From NCBI GenBank assembly GCA_001274695.2, contig LARU01000002.1, positions 124,001 through 188,000 of the forward strand: a stretch of DNA of 64,000 nucleotides, read 5' to 3'. The notes under the pieces are model-generated. The model saw only the letters and a list, made by a program, of their open reading frames with translations, did not search any database and was not told the DNA's origin. Position numbers and translations under genes: made by a program. Below, piece by piece: positions 23,023 to 34,049 of this stretch (its first letter is position 1; each line of letters begins with the position of its first letter). This DNA is from Azoarcus sp. PA01. Its GTDB lineage: Bacteria; Pseudomonadota; Gammaproteobacteria; Burkholderiales; Rhodocyclaceae.

Positions 23023-23694
23023 TCAGACGCTCTGCAGGCGATCGCGCAGCACGATGCCGGCGCCGGTTTCCTCGATGAGCCCCTGCGCCGCGAGATCCTT
23101 CATGACCCGGCTGACCATCTCGCGCGACGCCCCGATCATTTTCGCGATGTCCTGCTTCGTGATCTTGCGCACCACCACCGCGTCCCCGTTCACTTCCTCG
23201 GACATTTCAAGCAGCAGGCGCGCGACGCGACCGTAGACGTCCATCAGCGCCAGGCTCTCGATCTTGCGGTCGGCATTGCGCAGGCGCTCGGCGAGGTTCG
23301 CCATGATGCGCCACGCCACTTCGAAGTTGCCCTGCATGATCGTGCGAAAATCGTTTTTCGCGATCATCACGAGGTCGGAAGGCATCACCGCGACGACAGT
23401 CGCCGAACGCGGCTGCTCGCCGAACATGCCCATCTCGCCGAACAGTTCGCCCTGCCCCAGAATCGTCAGGATTACCTCGCGGCCGTCCTCGTCGCTGACG
23501 ACGACCTTGAGGCTCCCGGTCAGGACCAGGTAGACAAAATCGCAGCGCTCGCCGGCATGCACCACGCTCTGCCCGCGGGGGATACGGCGCATCATCGCGG
23601 AGCGCGAAACCATCGCCAGGGTGTCGTCGGACAAGCCTTGAAACAGCGGAAAAGTTTTGAGGGCGGTGGTGGAAACCGCAGTGGGCTGGGTCAT
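23023..23694 (-). CDS. Crp/Fnr-family transcriptional regulator
   Basis: A 223-aa regulator. The cyclic-nucleotide-binding domain (about 15-130) has a phosphate-binding cassette FGEMGMFGEQPRSATV that keeps the Glu and Arg used by CRP to hold cAMP. The C-terminal winged helix (about 150-220) has the recognition segment GASREMVSRVMKDLAAQGLI. There are no N-terminal Fe-S cysteines, so it is not an FNR, and a CRP-like cAMP (or related) sensor is more likely. Target genes cannot be told. It is encoded 102 bases upstream of ftsK on the same strand, divergent from trxB, and has a perfect TATAAT about 70 bases before its start. Confidence 0.9.
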   Translation of the reverse strand: MTQPTAVSTTALKTFPLFQGLSDDTLAMVSRSAMMRRIPRGQSVVHAGERCDFVYLVLTGSLKVVVSDEDGREVILTILGQGELFGEMGMFGEQPRSATVVAVMPSDLVMIAKNDFRTIMQGNFEVAWRIMANLAERLRNADRKIESLALMDVYGRVARLLLEMSEEVNGDAVVVRKITKQDIAKMIGASREMVSRVMKDLAAQGLIEETGAGIVLRDRLQSV

Positions 23695-23763
23695 GGCGAC
23701 TCCGAAAGGTGCTCGAACGTGCGTACCAGAAAACGCGAAAACCGGCGACGCACAATATCATCA

Positions 23764-23769
23764 ATTATA
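23764..23769 (-). promoter_or_regulatory. -10 element upstream of the Crp-family gene
   Basis: Perfect TATAAT on the minus strand, about 70 bases before the regulator's ATG. No good -35 at 16-18 bases, which could mean dependence on an activator. Confidence 0.42.
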
Positions 23770-23787
23770 CCGAAAAACCGTGAGTGA

Positions 23788-24900
<1,113 letters not shown>

Positions 24901-24908
24901 GCACGGCG

Positions 24909-25997
24909 ATGGCCCGGCGGCTTCCCCCTGCTGCACCGAAACCGGGAGGCCGAACCGGTCGGCCGTTGCGTGCCCTCGACGAACTTGCCGCGCTGCGCGG
25001 CAAGCTGAAACCGGCCGCGAGCAGCCAAAAGCCTGCGCGACCGGAGCCGACTTCGGCTGCGAAGCCCAATCGCGACGCGACCGCCAACGGAATCGATCGG
25101 GGCGCTTCCCCTGATGACGATCCGCGGCTGTTCCGCGACGCCGTGCGCAATGTCGCACCGCTCACCAAAGGGGGCGGACGAGCGGACATCGAGACCCCGA
25201 AGCCGCCGCCGCTGCCGCGGCCCCGCTCGGTCGAACCCGATGCGCCCGCTCCCGCCAAGGGCTTGCGCAGCGATCCGCTCGAAGATGCGGCGCTCTTTCG
25301 CTCGGCGATCGGCGACGTAACGCCGCTTCGCGACGCCGGACACGCCGAGCTCGGCCGCGCCCGTCCGTCGCCGTATCCGCTGCACATGCGCGACGAGGAC
25401 CGGCATCGGATCGAGACCGACCCGGCGTCGCTGCTGCTGCCGCCCGATCCGGACGCGCTCGATCCGGCGGAGCTTTTCCGTCATGCGGTGCGCGGCGCCC
25501 GGCAGATCGACTCGGGCGAGCGGGTCGAGTTGCAGCCTCCGCCGCCCCCCCCGGAGCCGCTGAAGCACAGCGAAGACGAGCAGGCTGCGTTGCGCGAGTC
25601 GCTCGACGCGCCGATGAGCCTCGAAGACCGGCTGGAAATGGGGGACGAGGCGATCTTCCTGCGTCCCGGCCTGCCGCGCCGCGTGCTCATGGACTTGCGC
25701 CGCGGGCGCTGGGTGCTGCAGGGAGAAGTGGACCTGCACGGCTACAACCGGGACGACGCGCGCGAAGCGCTGGCACGCTTTCTCGCGGCGAGCCTGCAGC
25801 AGGGGCGCCGCTGCGTGCGCGTGATTCACGGCAAGGGGCTCGGGTCGCCGGGCAAGCTGTCGATCCTCAAGCACCTGTCGCGCGGCTGGCTCGCGCAACG
25901 CGAGGAAATCCTCGCGTTCTGCCAGGCCGGTCCGAACGAAGGCGGGTCCGGCGCGCTGCTCGTGCTGCTGCGGGCCGGCAATCCGCCGAAGGAGTGA
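24909..25997 (+). CDS. Smr-domain protein with three LFRxA motifs
   Basis: A 362-aa protein. The C-terminal Smr domain (about 270-355) has VDLHGYN (274-280) and VIHGKGLGSPG (305-315), the signature of SmrA/SmrB-type endonucleases. SmrB-like enzymes cleave mRNA at collided ribosomes. The N-terminal 220 residues are Pro/Arg-rich and likely disordered, and contain three copies of a short motif: LFRDAVRNVAPL (74-85), LFRSAIGDVTPL (129-140) and LFRHAVRGARQI (189-200). Smaller SmrB proteins have a single such helix. The ATG at 24909 is 8 bases past trxB. Confidence 0.88.
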   Translation: MARRLPPAAPKPGGRTGRPLRALDELAALRGKLKPAASSQKPARPEPTSAAKPNRDATANGIDRGASPDDDPRLFRDAVRNVAPLTKGGGRADIETPKPPPLPRPRSVEPDAPAPAKGLRSDPLEDAALFRSAIGDVTPLRDAGHAELGRARPSPYPLHMRDEDRHRIETDPASLLLPPDPDALDPAELFRHAVRGARQIDSGERVELQPPPPPPEPLKHSEDEQAALRESLDAPMSLEDRLEMGDEAIFLRPGLPRRVLMDLRRGRWVLQGEVDLHGYNRDDAREALARFLAASLQQGRRCVRVIHGKGLGSPGKLSILKHLSRGWLAQREEILAFCQAGPNEGGSGALLVLLRAGNPPKE

Positions 25998-26052
25998 ATG
26001 CGGCCGAGTGAATGCGGCCAATGAGCGCGGCTCGTAGGCCGGCCGGAAGCAA

Positions 26053-26445
<393 letters not shown>

Positions 26446-28062
26446 TCAGTATTCGTCCTGATAGCGCGATGTTATCGGATAACGCCAGTCCCTGCCGAAG
26501 CCGCGCCTCGTCACCCGGATGCCGACCGGCGACTGGCGGCGCTTGTATTCGTTGCGCTTGAGCATCCCGACAGTGCGCCGCACGTCGGCTGCGGGGAAGC
26601 CGCGCGCGATGATCTCGCGTGGCGACTCGTCGCGCTCCATGTAGGCTTCGATGATCGCGTCGAGCACGTCGTACGGCGGCAGCGAATCCTGGTCGGTCTG
26701 GTCCGGTTTCAGTTCGGCCGACGGCGGGCGGGTGATGATGTTCTCGGGCATCACCGGACTGACCGTGTTGCGCCAGCGCGACAGGCGGAACACGAAGGTC
26801 TTGTAAAGGTCCTTCAGCACCGCGAAGCCGCCTGCCATGTCGCCGTACAGCGTCGCGTAGCCGGTCGCCATCTCGCTCTTGTTGCCCGTCGTCAGCACGA
26901 TCGCGCCGGTCTTGTTCGCCAGCGCCATCAGGATCATGCCGCGGATGCGGCTCTGCAGGTTTTCCTCGGTGGTGTCCGCCGGCAGCCCTTCGAACTGCCC
27001 GGCGAGCAGGTCGGCGAACGTGTTCATCGCCGGCTCGATCGGGATTTCGTCGTAGCGCACGCCGAGATTCGCGACCAGCGCGCGCGAATCGTCGAGGCTC
27101 ATCTGCGCCGTATAGGGTGAAGGCATCATCACCGCACGCACCCGCTCCGGCCCGAGCGCGTCGACGGCGATGCACAGCGCCAGCGCCGAGTCGATGCCGC
27201 CGGACAGGCCGATGAGCGCGCCCGGAAAACCGTTCTTGCCGAGGTAGTCGCGCACGCCGGTCTTGAGCGCCTCGTAGACTTCCTCTTCGACCGGTCGCGC
27301 AGCGACGATTTCGCCCTGCTCCCAGCGTCCGCCGCGAAAATGCAGGACGTCGAGCCGCTCCTCGAACGAAGCCGCCTGATACATGACTTTGCCGTCGGCG
27401 TCGAGCGCGAACGATGCACCATCGAACACCAGCTCGTCCTGGCCGCCGACCATGTTGCAATAGACCACCGGCAGGCCGGTGTCGGCGACGCGCCCGCGCA
27501 GCACTTCGTAGCGGCGTTCCAGCTTGTTCATGTGGTACGGCGACGCATTCAGGCCGAGCAGCAGTTCCGCGCCTTCGGCACGCACCAGTTCGGCCGGACC
27601 CGACTCCCACAGGTCGGCGCAGATATTGACGCCGAGTTTCACGCCGTTCAGTTCGAACACGCACGCGTCGAGGCCGCGGTCGAAATAGCGCTCCTCGTCG
27701 AACACTTCGTAGTTCGGCAACAGATGCTTGTGGTAGGTCGCGACAACTTCGCCGTCGCGAATCACCGACGCGGCGTTGTAGCGCCAGTCGCGCCGCTCCT
27801 CCGGATGGCCGAGCACCAAGGTGATGCCACGGGTATGCAGAGCGATGCGCGCCACTTCCCGGCTGCACGCGCGGTAGAAATCCGGACGCAGCAGCAGGTC
27901 TTCGGGCGGATAACCGGATAGCGCCAGTTCAGGCGTCAGCAACAGGTCGGCGCCGGCCGCGCGGGCCTCGTCGAGGGCACGAATGATCCGGTCGGCGTTG
28001 GCCGTGAGGTCGCCGACGGTGAAATTGAGCTGGGCGACAGCGATAGCGAGCGTTTTGTCCAT
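26446..28062 (-). CDS. nadE: Glutamine-dependent NAD+ synthetase
   Basis: Amidates nicotinic acid adenine dinucleotide to NAD+, using ammonia from glutamine. 538 aa in two domains. The nitrilase-type glutaminase (1-260) has Glu in TPELALSGYPPEDLL, Lys in YHKHLLPNYEVFDE and Cys in LGVNICADLWESG. The NAD synthetase domain has the P-loop IGLSGGIDSALAL, then TTGNKSEMATGYATLYGDMA and the C-terminal PSAELKPDQTDQDSLPPYD. The ATG at 28062 is used. Upstream gene of the nadE-glnB pair, which links NAD supply with nitrogen status only by position. Confidence 0.96.
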   Translation of the reverse strand: MDKTLAIAVAQLNFTVGDLTANADRIIRALDEARAAGADLLLTPELALSGYPPEDLLLRPDFYRACSREVARIALHTRGITLVLGHPEERRDWRYNAASVIRDGEVVATYHKHLLPNYEVFDEERYFDRGLDACVFELNGVKLGVNICADLWESGPAELVRAEGAELLLGLNASPYHMNKLERRYEVLRGRVADTGLPVVYCNMVGGQDELVFDGASFALDADGKVMYQAASFEERLDVLHFRGGRWEQGEIVAARPVEEEVYEALKTGVRDYLGKNGFPGALIGLSGGIDSALALCIAVDALGPERVRAVMMPSPYTAQMSLDDSRALVANLGVRYDEIPIEPAMNTFADLLAGQFEGLPADTTEENLQSRIRGMILMALANKTGAIVLTTGNKSEMATGYATLYGDMAGGFAVLKDLYKTFVFRLSRWRNTVSPVMPENIITRPPSAELKPDQTDQDSLPPYDVLDAIIEAYMERDESPREIIARGFPAADVRRTVGMLKRNEYKRRQSPVGIRVTRRGFGRDWRYPITSRYQDEY

Positions 28063-28193
28063 AGGCGCAACTATACCGTTTCAGCCCGCAATCGGCGGAG
28101 CCACGCGCCCTGCCGGCATGCGTCGAGGCGCCGTCCGAGCCCCCGTCTGAACTATCATGGCGGACCGACGTTGCCCACCAACAAGCGGACCAC

Positions 28194-29414
28194 ATGGCCA
28201 TTCCGGACACCTTCGCCAAGCAGGCCGACGAGCAAGGCCCGTGGGCCGTTTTTCTCGTTTTCCTGCGCCTCGGCCTGACCTCGTTCGGCGGCCCGGTGGC
28301 CCATCTCGGCTACTTTCGTGACGAATTCGTCACGCGCCGACGCTGGCTCGGCGAACGCAGCTACGCGGACCTCGTCGCGCTGTGCCAGTTCCTGCCGGGG
28401 CCGGCGAGCAGCCAGGTCGGCATGGCATTGGGCCTGGCTCGCGCAGGATACGCGGGGCTGTTCGCAGCGTGGGCAGGCTTCACGCTGCCGTCGGCGATCG
28501 CGCTGATCCTGTTCGCGCAAGGGGTGTCGCGTCACGGCGGCGTCCTCGCGCCGGATGCCCTGCACGGCCTGAAAGTCGTCGCGGTCGCGGTCGTGGCGCA
28601 GGCGGTGTGGGGTATGGCGCGCAACCTCTGCACCGACACCCTGCGCGTCACCCTCATGGCGCTCGCGACGTGCGTCGTCCTCATCGATTCGACGGCGTGG
28701 ACGCAGATCGGCGTAATCGGCGCCGCGGCGATCGCCGGAATCGTCCTGTTCCGACCGGAACCGGCCGTTGCCCACGATCCGCTGCCGATCCTCGTCACGC
28801 ACCGTGCCGCGATCGGATGCCTGTGCGCATTCGTTGCACTGCTGATCGGCCTGCCCCTCTTCGCGCAGCTCGTGGCGAACCCGGCTGTCGCGCTGATCGA
28901 CGCCTTCTACCGTGCCGGATCGCTGGTGTTCGGCGGCGGCCATGTCGTCCTGCCATTGCTGCAGACCGAGGTCGTAGCGAGCGGATGGGTCGATCGCGAA
29001 ACTTTCCTCGCCGGCTACGGCGCCGCACAGGCCGTGCCGGGACCGCTGTTCACGTTCGCGGCGTTCCTGGGCGCAGCGATGAACGAGGCGCCCGGGAGCT
29101 GGGCGGGCGCTGCGATCTGCGTGGGCGCGATTTTCGCCCCGTCGTTCCTGCTTGTGGTCGGCGCGCTGCCGTTCTGGGAGCAACTGCGCCGCAGTGCCCG
29201 TGCGCGGGCGGCGCTGGCCGGCGTGAACGCCGCGGTCGTCGGCCTGCTGCTGGCCGCGTTGTACCAGCCGGTATGGACGAGCGCGATCGACCAGCCGCGA
29301 GACTTCGGGCTCGCTGTCATCGCGTTCGTCGCGCTGGCGTTCTGGAAACTCCCGCCGTGGTTCGTCGTCGTCGGTAGCGGCGTCGCCGGATGGCTGATGA
29401 GCATCGCGACCTGA
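28194..29414 (+). CDS. chrA: Chromate transporter ChrA (two-domain)
   Basis: CHR-family inner-membrane protein that exports chromate. 406 aa with two homologous halves. The first opens with FLRLGLTSFGGPVAHLGYFR and has QFLPGPASSQVGM. The second has GSLVFGGGHVVLPLLQTEV and QAVPGPLFTFAAFLG. About ten hydrophobic segments. The ATG at 28194 is preceded by only a weak ribosome site. No chrB or other metal-resistance gene is adjacent, so it may be housekeeping or a lone resistance gene. It is divergent from nadE. Confidence 0.93.
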   Translation: MAIPDTFAKQADEQGPWAVFLVFLRLGLTSFGGPVAHLGYFRDEFVTRRRWLGERSYADLVALCQFLPGPASSQVGMALGLARAGYAGLFAAWAGFTLPSAIALILFAQGVSRHGGVLAPDALHGLKVVAVAVVAQAVWGMARNLCTDTLRVTLMALATCVVLIDSTAWTQIGVIGAAAIAGIVLFRPEPAVAHDPLPILVTHRAAIGCLCAFVALLIGLPLFAQLVANPAVALIDAFYRAGSLVFGGGHVVLPLLQTEVVASGWVDRETFLAGYGAAQAVPGPLFTFAAFLGAAMNEAPGSWAGAAICVGAIFAPSFLLVVGALPFWEQLRRSARARAALAGVNAAVVGLLLAALYQPVWTSAIDQPRDFGLAVIAFVALAFWKLPPWFVVVGSGVAGWLMSIAT

Positions 29415-29522
29415 GCGGGCTCGCCCCGGTCAGCCTGCGCCGGGATCGAGATTCTCAGGATACCGGAACGCCGCGCCGCGCTCGCTCGGCCGTTTTTCAC
29501 CCACAGCGGGCGTGGGGAAAGC

Positions 29523-29531
29523 TGTGGATAA
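29523..29531 (-). promoter_or_regulatory. Single perfect DnaA-box sequence
   Basis: TTATCCACA on the minus strand, in the 268-base gap between chrA and the FemAB-like gene. A 9-base match is expected about once by chance in a window this size, and no cluster of boxes is present. Noted only as a candidate. Confidence 0.2.
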
Positions 29532-29682
29532 GACGTGAGCAAGCGCTCCAAGTCCCCTGCGCGCAAGGAAAACACGAGGTTGCGCAATAATCGGGCAGCT
29601 GCGCGAACACCGCGGCACGCGACAAACGAATCGCGCCGGCCGCGGTCCCACCGATCGCTTCGACCAATACCGGGCTGCCGAC

Positions 29683-30828
29683 GTGCCGACCTACCGCTTT
29701 CGCCATTTCGATGATGTGACCGGCATCGATCCCGCCGCCTGGGATGCGCTGACCGACGGACAGGCCTGCGTGTCGCACGCCTTTCTCGCCACGCTCGAGG
29801 CGACCGGCTGCGTCGGGCCGGGCACCGGCTGGCTGCCGCGCCACGCAACGCTGTGGGACGGCCCGCAACTGGTCGCGGCGATGCCGCTGTACGAGAAGCA
29901 CCATTCGTACGGCGAATACGTCTTCGACTGGGCGTGGGCCGAAGCGTATGCGCGCCATGGCCTCGCCTACTATCCGAAGTGGCTCGCCGCAGTGCCGTTC
30001 ACGCCAGTGCCCGGGATGCGCCTGCTCGGCCGTGATCCGGCAAGCAGAAAAGCGCTGCTGCAGGCGACGCTGGCGTTGGCCGAGGAAAGCGGCCTGTCGT
30101 CACTGCACGTGCTTTTCCCCACCGAAACCGAGGCCGGATGGATGCGGGAAGCCGGCCTGCTGATCCGCCAAGGCGTGCAGTTCCACTGGTTCAATGCGGG
30201 TTACCGCGATTTCGACGACTTCCTCGCCAGCCTGAACCATGAAAAGCGCAAGAAAATCCGCCAGGACAGGCGCCGCGCCGCGGCCCACGCGCTGACGTTC
30301 CGCTGGCTCGACGGCACGACGGCGAATGCCGCCGACTGGGCGCTCTTCCATCGCTGTTACGCAGCGACGTACGCGCTGCATCGCTCGACGCCGTATCTCG
30401 CGGCGCCGTTCTTCACGCAGCTCGCGTCGCGCGCCCCGCACAGCGTGCGGCTGCTGCTCGCCGAACGCCAAGGCGAGCCGGTCGCGAGCGCTTTTTTCCT
30501 GTGCGACGGCGAAGCGCTCTACGGCCGCTACTGGGGCGCGACCGAACATCTGCCGTTCCTGCATTTCGAGCTGTGCTACTACCGGGCGATCGACTACTGC
30601 ATCGTCCATCGCCTGAGCCGCTTCGAGGGCGGCGCACAGGGCGAGCACAAGCTCGCGCGCGGGCTGCAGCCCGTCGTCACGCGCTCCGCGCACTGGATTC
30701 GCGAACCGCGCTGGCGCGACGCGGTGGACCGCTTTCTCGCGCAGGAGACCGCGGGCATCGATTTCTATCTCGATGAACTGACCGAGCGCTCGCCGTTTCG
30801 CGCCTCGCAAAGGACGGCGCCGGAATGA
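29683..30828 (+). CDS. FemAB-like / DUF482 acyltransferase (GNAT fold)
   Basis: A 381-aa cytoplasmic protein of the FemAB-like (DUF482, PF04339) group. Typical segments are ACVSHAFLATLEATGCVGPG near the N-terminus, MPLYEKHHSYGEYVFDWAWA (about 66-85), NHEKRKKIRQDRRR (about 185-198) and the acetyl-CoA-type fold end RFEGGAQGEHKLARGLQPV. FemAB proteins move aminoacyl groups onto peptidoglycan precursors, but DUF482 members have no proven substrate. Start GTG at 29683, with a weak ribosome site. A strong hairpin lies just past the stop, shared with ppa on the other strand. Confidence 0.86.
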   Translation: MPTYRFRHFDDVTGIDPAAWDALTDGQACVSHAFLATLEATGCVGPGTGWLPRHATLWDGPQLVAAMPLYEKHHSYGEYVFDWAWAEAYARHGLAYYPKWLAAVPFTPVPGMRLLGRDPASRKALLQATLALAEESGLSSLHVLFPTETEAGWMREAGLLIRQGVQFHWFNAGYRDFDDFLASLNHEKRKKIRQDRRRAAAHALTFRWLDGTTANAADWALFHRCYAATYALHRSTPYLAAPFFTQLASRAPHSVRLLLAERQGEPVASAFFLCDGEALYGRYWGATEHLPFLHFELCYYRAIDYCIVHRLSRFEGGAQGEHKLARGLQPVVTRSAHWIREPRWRDAVDRFLAQETAGIDFYLDELTERSPFRASQRTAPE

Positions 30829-30854
30829 AAACGGCCCGCGCTCGGCGGGCCGTT
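30827..30854 (-). terminator. Bidirectional-type terminator hairpin
   Basis: Stem AACGGCCCGC/GCGGGCCGTT with a 5-base loop, between the stops of the FemAB-like gene and ppa. On the minus strand it is followed by TTTTC, so it best serves ppa. The plus-strand side lacks a T-run. Confidence 0.7.
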
Positions 30855-30880
30855 ATTCGGACCAGACTGCTGCAGTGTAT

Positions 30881-31408
30881 TTATTTTGCGGCGTTCTTCA
30901 GGCCGTCGAGGATTTCCTGCTTCGCGTCTTCCACGGTGCCCCAGCCGAGCACCTTGACCCACTTGCCCGGCTCGAGATCCTTGTAATGCTCGAAGAAATG
31001 CACCGTCTGCTTCATCAGCAGCTCCGGCAGGTCGTCAGTGGTCTGCACCTTGTCGTAGAGCGGCGTGAGCTTCGACACCGGGACTGCGACGACTTTCGCG
31101 TCCTGGCCGCCGTCGTCTTCCATCTTCAGCACGCCGACTGGACGGCAGCGGATCACCACGCCCGGCATCAGCGGAAACGGGGTCACCACCAGCACGTCGA
31201 CCGGGTCGCCGTCGCCGGCGACGGTGTGCGGCACGTAGCCGTAGTTGATCGGGTAGCGCATCGACGTGCCCATGAAGCGATCGACGAACACCGCGCCGCT
31301 GTCCTTGTCCACTTCGAACTTGATCGGCTCGCCCTGCGCCGAAATCTCGATGATGACGTTGATGTCGTTCGGCACGTCCTTGCCGGCCTTCACGAGGTCG
31401 AATCCCAT
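30881..31408 (-). CDS. ppa: Inorganic pyrophosphatase
   Basis: Family I soluble pyrophosphatase that hydrolyses PPi from biosynthesis. 175 aa, normal size. Metal and substrate ligands are in [36 protein letters not shown] and [12 protein letters not shown]. The start at 31408 is set by GAGAGGGAATT just upstream and by family alignment ([20 protein letters not shown]). Longer in-frame readings to 31732 run into a low-quality N-terminus. A perfect TATAAT lies 32 bases upstream. Confidence 0.96.
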   Translation of the reverse strand: MGFDLVKAGKDVPNDINVIIEISAQGEPIKFEVDKDSGAVFVDRFMGTSMRYPINYGYVPHTVAGDGDPVDVLVVTPFPLMPGVVIRCRPVGVLKMEDDGGQDAKVVAVPVSKLTPLYDKVQTTDDLPELLMKQTVHFFEHYKDLEPGKWVKVLGWGTVEDAKQEILDGLKNAAK

Positions 31409-31735
31409 AATTCCCTCTCCCATGGAAAATGTGGCGCGGATTATAAGGGGAAACGCGTCGCCCGTCGCTGCCCGCAACGTCTGCCGAAGCGCGCTCCGGG
31501 TTTCGCGGCCCACCTTCAACGTGCGGTCTTCAGACCGGACTGGGCGGCGTGCGCCGGGACATTGCATTGTCATGTGACGAACAACACGGCGGTGGCGGCT
31601 ACGGGATGATAGCATCACGCCCGGCTGGCATCTTCGGCACCATTGCAACAACCGGCATTCAGGATAGATGAGTACCGCGCAGCGCACGGCGAGATGCCAT
31701 GGCCATGATCCACGAAGAATTTCCCGCGGCACACC
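31409..31735. other. Divergent promoter region between ppa and the HD-GYP gene
   Basis: About 330 bases without a gene. The ppa-proximal end holds the ppa -10 element and ribosome site. The other end holds the start region of the HD-GYP gene, whose ribosome site is weak. A short GC-rich middle part shows no conserved-looking structure. Confidence 0.5.
31440..31445 (-). promoter_or_regulatory. -10 element of ppa
   Basis: Perfect TATAAT (minus strand) 32 bases before the ppa ATG, in CTTATAATCCGCG. No clear -35 at the usual distance. Confidence 0.5.
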
Positions 31736-33010
31736 ATGCTATTCAACTCGGTCAATCAGCACTGCCTGCACAACATCGTCCAGCTCGCCCAAACCCATGC
31801 TGTCGAGGCGGCCGAAGACATCTTCGACGAACGCGGCATCAAGCTGTGGGCAAAGGGCAGGCCGGTGTCGGCCGACCTGCAGGAAAAGCTGCTGCGCCGC
31901 AAGCTGGCCAAGCCGCTCGAAGCGACGCTCGCCGTCGAAGGAGCGGTCGCCTTCTCCGATGTCGTCGAAGCCTGCCGCGAACAGGTCGAGGACAATCCGC
32001 TGTTCGCACGGCTTGCCAGCCGCGACGCGCTGGCGCTTCTCGGCGAACTCAGGACGATACCGCTGCCGCAGCCGCTGCGCCTGCTGCTGACAACCGCCCA
32101 GGCCAGCGGCAACCGCAGCTTCGGGCACGCCCTGGCGACGATGCTGGTATGCGCGTGCATCGCGACCCGGCTCAACGCCAGCGAGCACGATGCGCAGACG
32201 CTGCTGACGGCCGCGTTGCTGCATGACCTCGGCGAAATGTATATCCATCCCGACTACCTGAGCGGAAGCCGCCAACTGCGGCCGCACGAGTGGAAGCACG
32301 TCGCCAGCCACCCCCGCATCGGACAACTGCTGATCCAGGAGCTGACCACGCTCCCGACAGCGATCGGGCGGTGCGTCGCGCACCACCACGAACGGCTCGA
32401 CGGCAGCGGCTATCCCAATCAGCTCGAGCGCAGCAAGCTTCACCGCCTCGGCAGCTGGCTCGCCGTCGCCGAAACGGCCGGCGCGATCCTCTCCAGTGGC
32501 CATCCCGGCGCACCGTCGCGCGCGGCGCTCGCGCTGCGCCTCGTGCCCGAAGAATTCGACCGCGACGCCGTCGCCGCCGTCACCCAGGCGCTGCGCAAGG
32601 ACGGTGACAGCTTCGGCGACGACGACTGCCAAGGGGCGCCCGACACGCACGCGATCCCTGCCCGGCTCGACTGTGCGATCAGCCGCGCGGAAGACCTGCA
32701 CGCATCCCTCGACACCCCGTTCGCGCGCCAGATCGTCGCAACGGCCCTGCAGCAACTGCACAATCTCGAAAAATCGCTGCGCGCCACCGGCGCCGCCGAA
32801 GCCGCTTCGCTCGGTGAACAACTCGATCGGCAGCTGGTCGCCGAAAGCGGCCAGGTGGCCCGGGAAATCGACTGGCGGATGCGCAACCTCGCACGCAATC
32901 TCCATTTGCGGGCCGAGGCCTACGCGGACGGCGCGAACCTCGCGCGGCTGACGCCGCTGATCGAGACGCTCGACGGCGCGTTGCCGGCGGGCGCTGCGTC
33001 CGCCGCCTGA
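31736..33010 (+). CDS. HD-GYP-type domain protein (putative cyclic-di-GMP phosphodiesterase)
   Basis: A 424-aa cytoplasmic protein. The central domain (about 120-260) has HD-domain metal residues in [28 protein letters not shown] and [16 protein letters not shown], the last containing the GYP triplet. HD-GYP enzymes hydrolyse c-di-GMP to GMP. The N-terminal 110 residues have no named domain. The C-terminal 170 residues are helical ([20 protein letters not shown]) and could be a regulatory or dimerisation part. No receiver or PAS domain is seen. An HDOD protein gene follows 96 bases later on the same strand, so both may act in one signalling response. Confidence 0.82.
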   Translation: MLFNSVNQHCLHNIVQLAQTHAVEAAEDIFDERGIKLWAKGRPVSADLQEKLLRRKLAKPLEATLAVEGAVAFSDVVEACREQVEDNPLFARLASRDALALLGELRTIPLPQPLRLLLTTAQASGNRSFGHALATMLVCACIATRLNASEHDAQTLLTAALLHDLGEMYIHPDYLSGSRQLRPHEWKHVASHPRIGQLLIQELTTLPTAIGRCVAHHHERLDGSGYPNQLERSKLHRLGSWLAVAETAGAILSSGHPGAPSRAALALRLVPEEFDRDAVAAVTQALRKDGDSFGDDDCQGAPDTHAIPARLDCAISRAEDLHASLDTPFARQIVATALQQLHNLEKSLRATGAAEAASLGEQLDRQLVAESGQVAREIDWRMRNLARNLHLRAEAYADGANLARLTPLIETLDGALPAGAASAA

Positions 33011-33106
33011 TCGCGCGATGGGCCGTCGCGGCACCGCGCCGCTTATTCGATCACACCCGGGCCTGTCCCGGGCACGCTAAACTCTTCGCGCAAGCCTCCA
33101 GCAGGA

Positions 33107-33973
33107 ATGGACATGGACGAATTCGAAGCTCAGATGCAGGCGTTTCGCAAACAGATCGAACGGGAACTCGAAGAGGACAGCATCAGCTTTCCGACCTCGT
33201 TCGACGTGTCGCTGCGCATCAAGCGGCTCGCCGACAACCCCGACTCGACGCTCGACGAGATCACGACGGTGGTCAAGGCGGAACCGGTGCTGAGCGCGAA
33301 AGCGGTGCGGATGGCCAACGCCATCGCACTCAACCCTTACGGCAGGCAGACGAGGAATGTTTCCGAAGCGGTCGGGCGCATCGGCCTGTCCGCGCTGCGC
33401 TGCCTCGCTTTCGCGGTTGCCGCGGAACAACTCGTGCAGGACCACCGCTCGCGCAACCTTCGCCTGATCGCTTCCGGGCTGTGGATGCATTCGCTGGACG
33501 TCGCCGCGTGGGCGTACGCGATCGCCCGGCACTTGAAAGTGGTCAATGCCGATACCGCGATGTTCGGCGGCATGATGACCGACATCGGCCAGTTCTTCCT
33601 CGTCGCTCGCGCGGCGGATTATCCGGCGCTCGAGCGCGGCATCGATCGCTTCGCGGAGTTCGCCGCGACGTGGAGCGAGCCGGTCGGGCGCGCAGTGCTG
33701 GAGGCGTTCGAACTGCCCGAAGCGATCCTCGACGCTTTCCCCTACGAAGACCCCTACGGCGGTTCATGGCCGCCAACCGACCTAGCCGACGTCCTGTTCG
33801 TCGCATCGCTGGCCGCCGAGACGCCGAACCCGTTCGACACGCTGCTGGGCATCCGCCACCGGCCCGCGTTGCTCGACACTTCGACTTCGGGCATCGAGAA
33901 GATCAGGCTGACGCAGCTGCTCGATACCGCCCGCGCGCAGCGCCAGCACATCCTCAACGCGGTGTGCGGCTGA
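33107..33973 (+). CDS. HDOD-domain protein
   Basis: A 288-aa protein. A short charged N-terminal helix (DEFEAQMQAFRKQIERELEE) precedes an HDOD domain (about 25-230): FPTSFDVSLRIKRLADNPDS, VVKAEPVLSAKAVRMANAI, and the DIG motif in MMTDIGQFFL. HDOD domains are catalytically silent relatives of HD domains that act as scaffolds in signalling and motility. There is no GGDEF, EAL or kinase part. Placed between the HD-GYP gene and the polyene operon, with its stop 76 bases before the first polyene gene. Confidence 0.87.
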   Translation: MDMDEFEAQMQAFRKQIERELEEDSISFPTSFDVSLRIKRLADNPDSTLDEITTVVKAEPVLSAKAVRMANAIALNPYGRQTRNVSEAVGRIGLSALRCLAFAVAAEQLVQDHRSRNLRLIASGLWMHSLDVAAWAYAIARHLKVVNADTAMFGGMMTDIGQFFLVARAADYPALERGIDRFAEFAATWSEPVGRAVLEAFELPEAILDAFPYEDPYGGSWPPTDLADVLFVASLAAETPNPFDTLLGIRHRPALLDTSTSGIEKIRLTQLLDTARAQRQHILNAVCG

Positions 33974-33994
33974 GCGGCGACCGGCAGTTTTCGA

Positions 33995-34000
33995 TAGAAT
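33995..34000 (+). promoter_or_regulatory. Candidate -10 element of the polyene operon
   Basis: TAGAAT in CGATAGAATCCCGCGG, 50 bases before the ACP start. No convincing -35. The strength or activator dependence is unknown. Confidence 0.3.
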
Positions 34001-34049
34001 CCCGCGGTTTGCTTTCCCGATCGCCCACCCCCATCCTCTCGCGCAACTC

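Noticed and set aside
29523..29531. DnaA box as a possible origin or datA-like site
   Set aside because: A single 9-base match, with no cluster, AT-rich unwinding region or dnaA/dnaN gene nearby.
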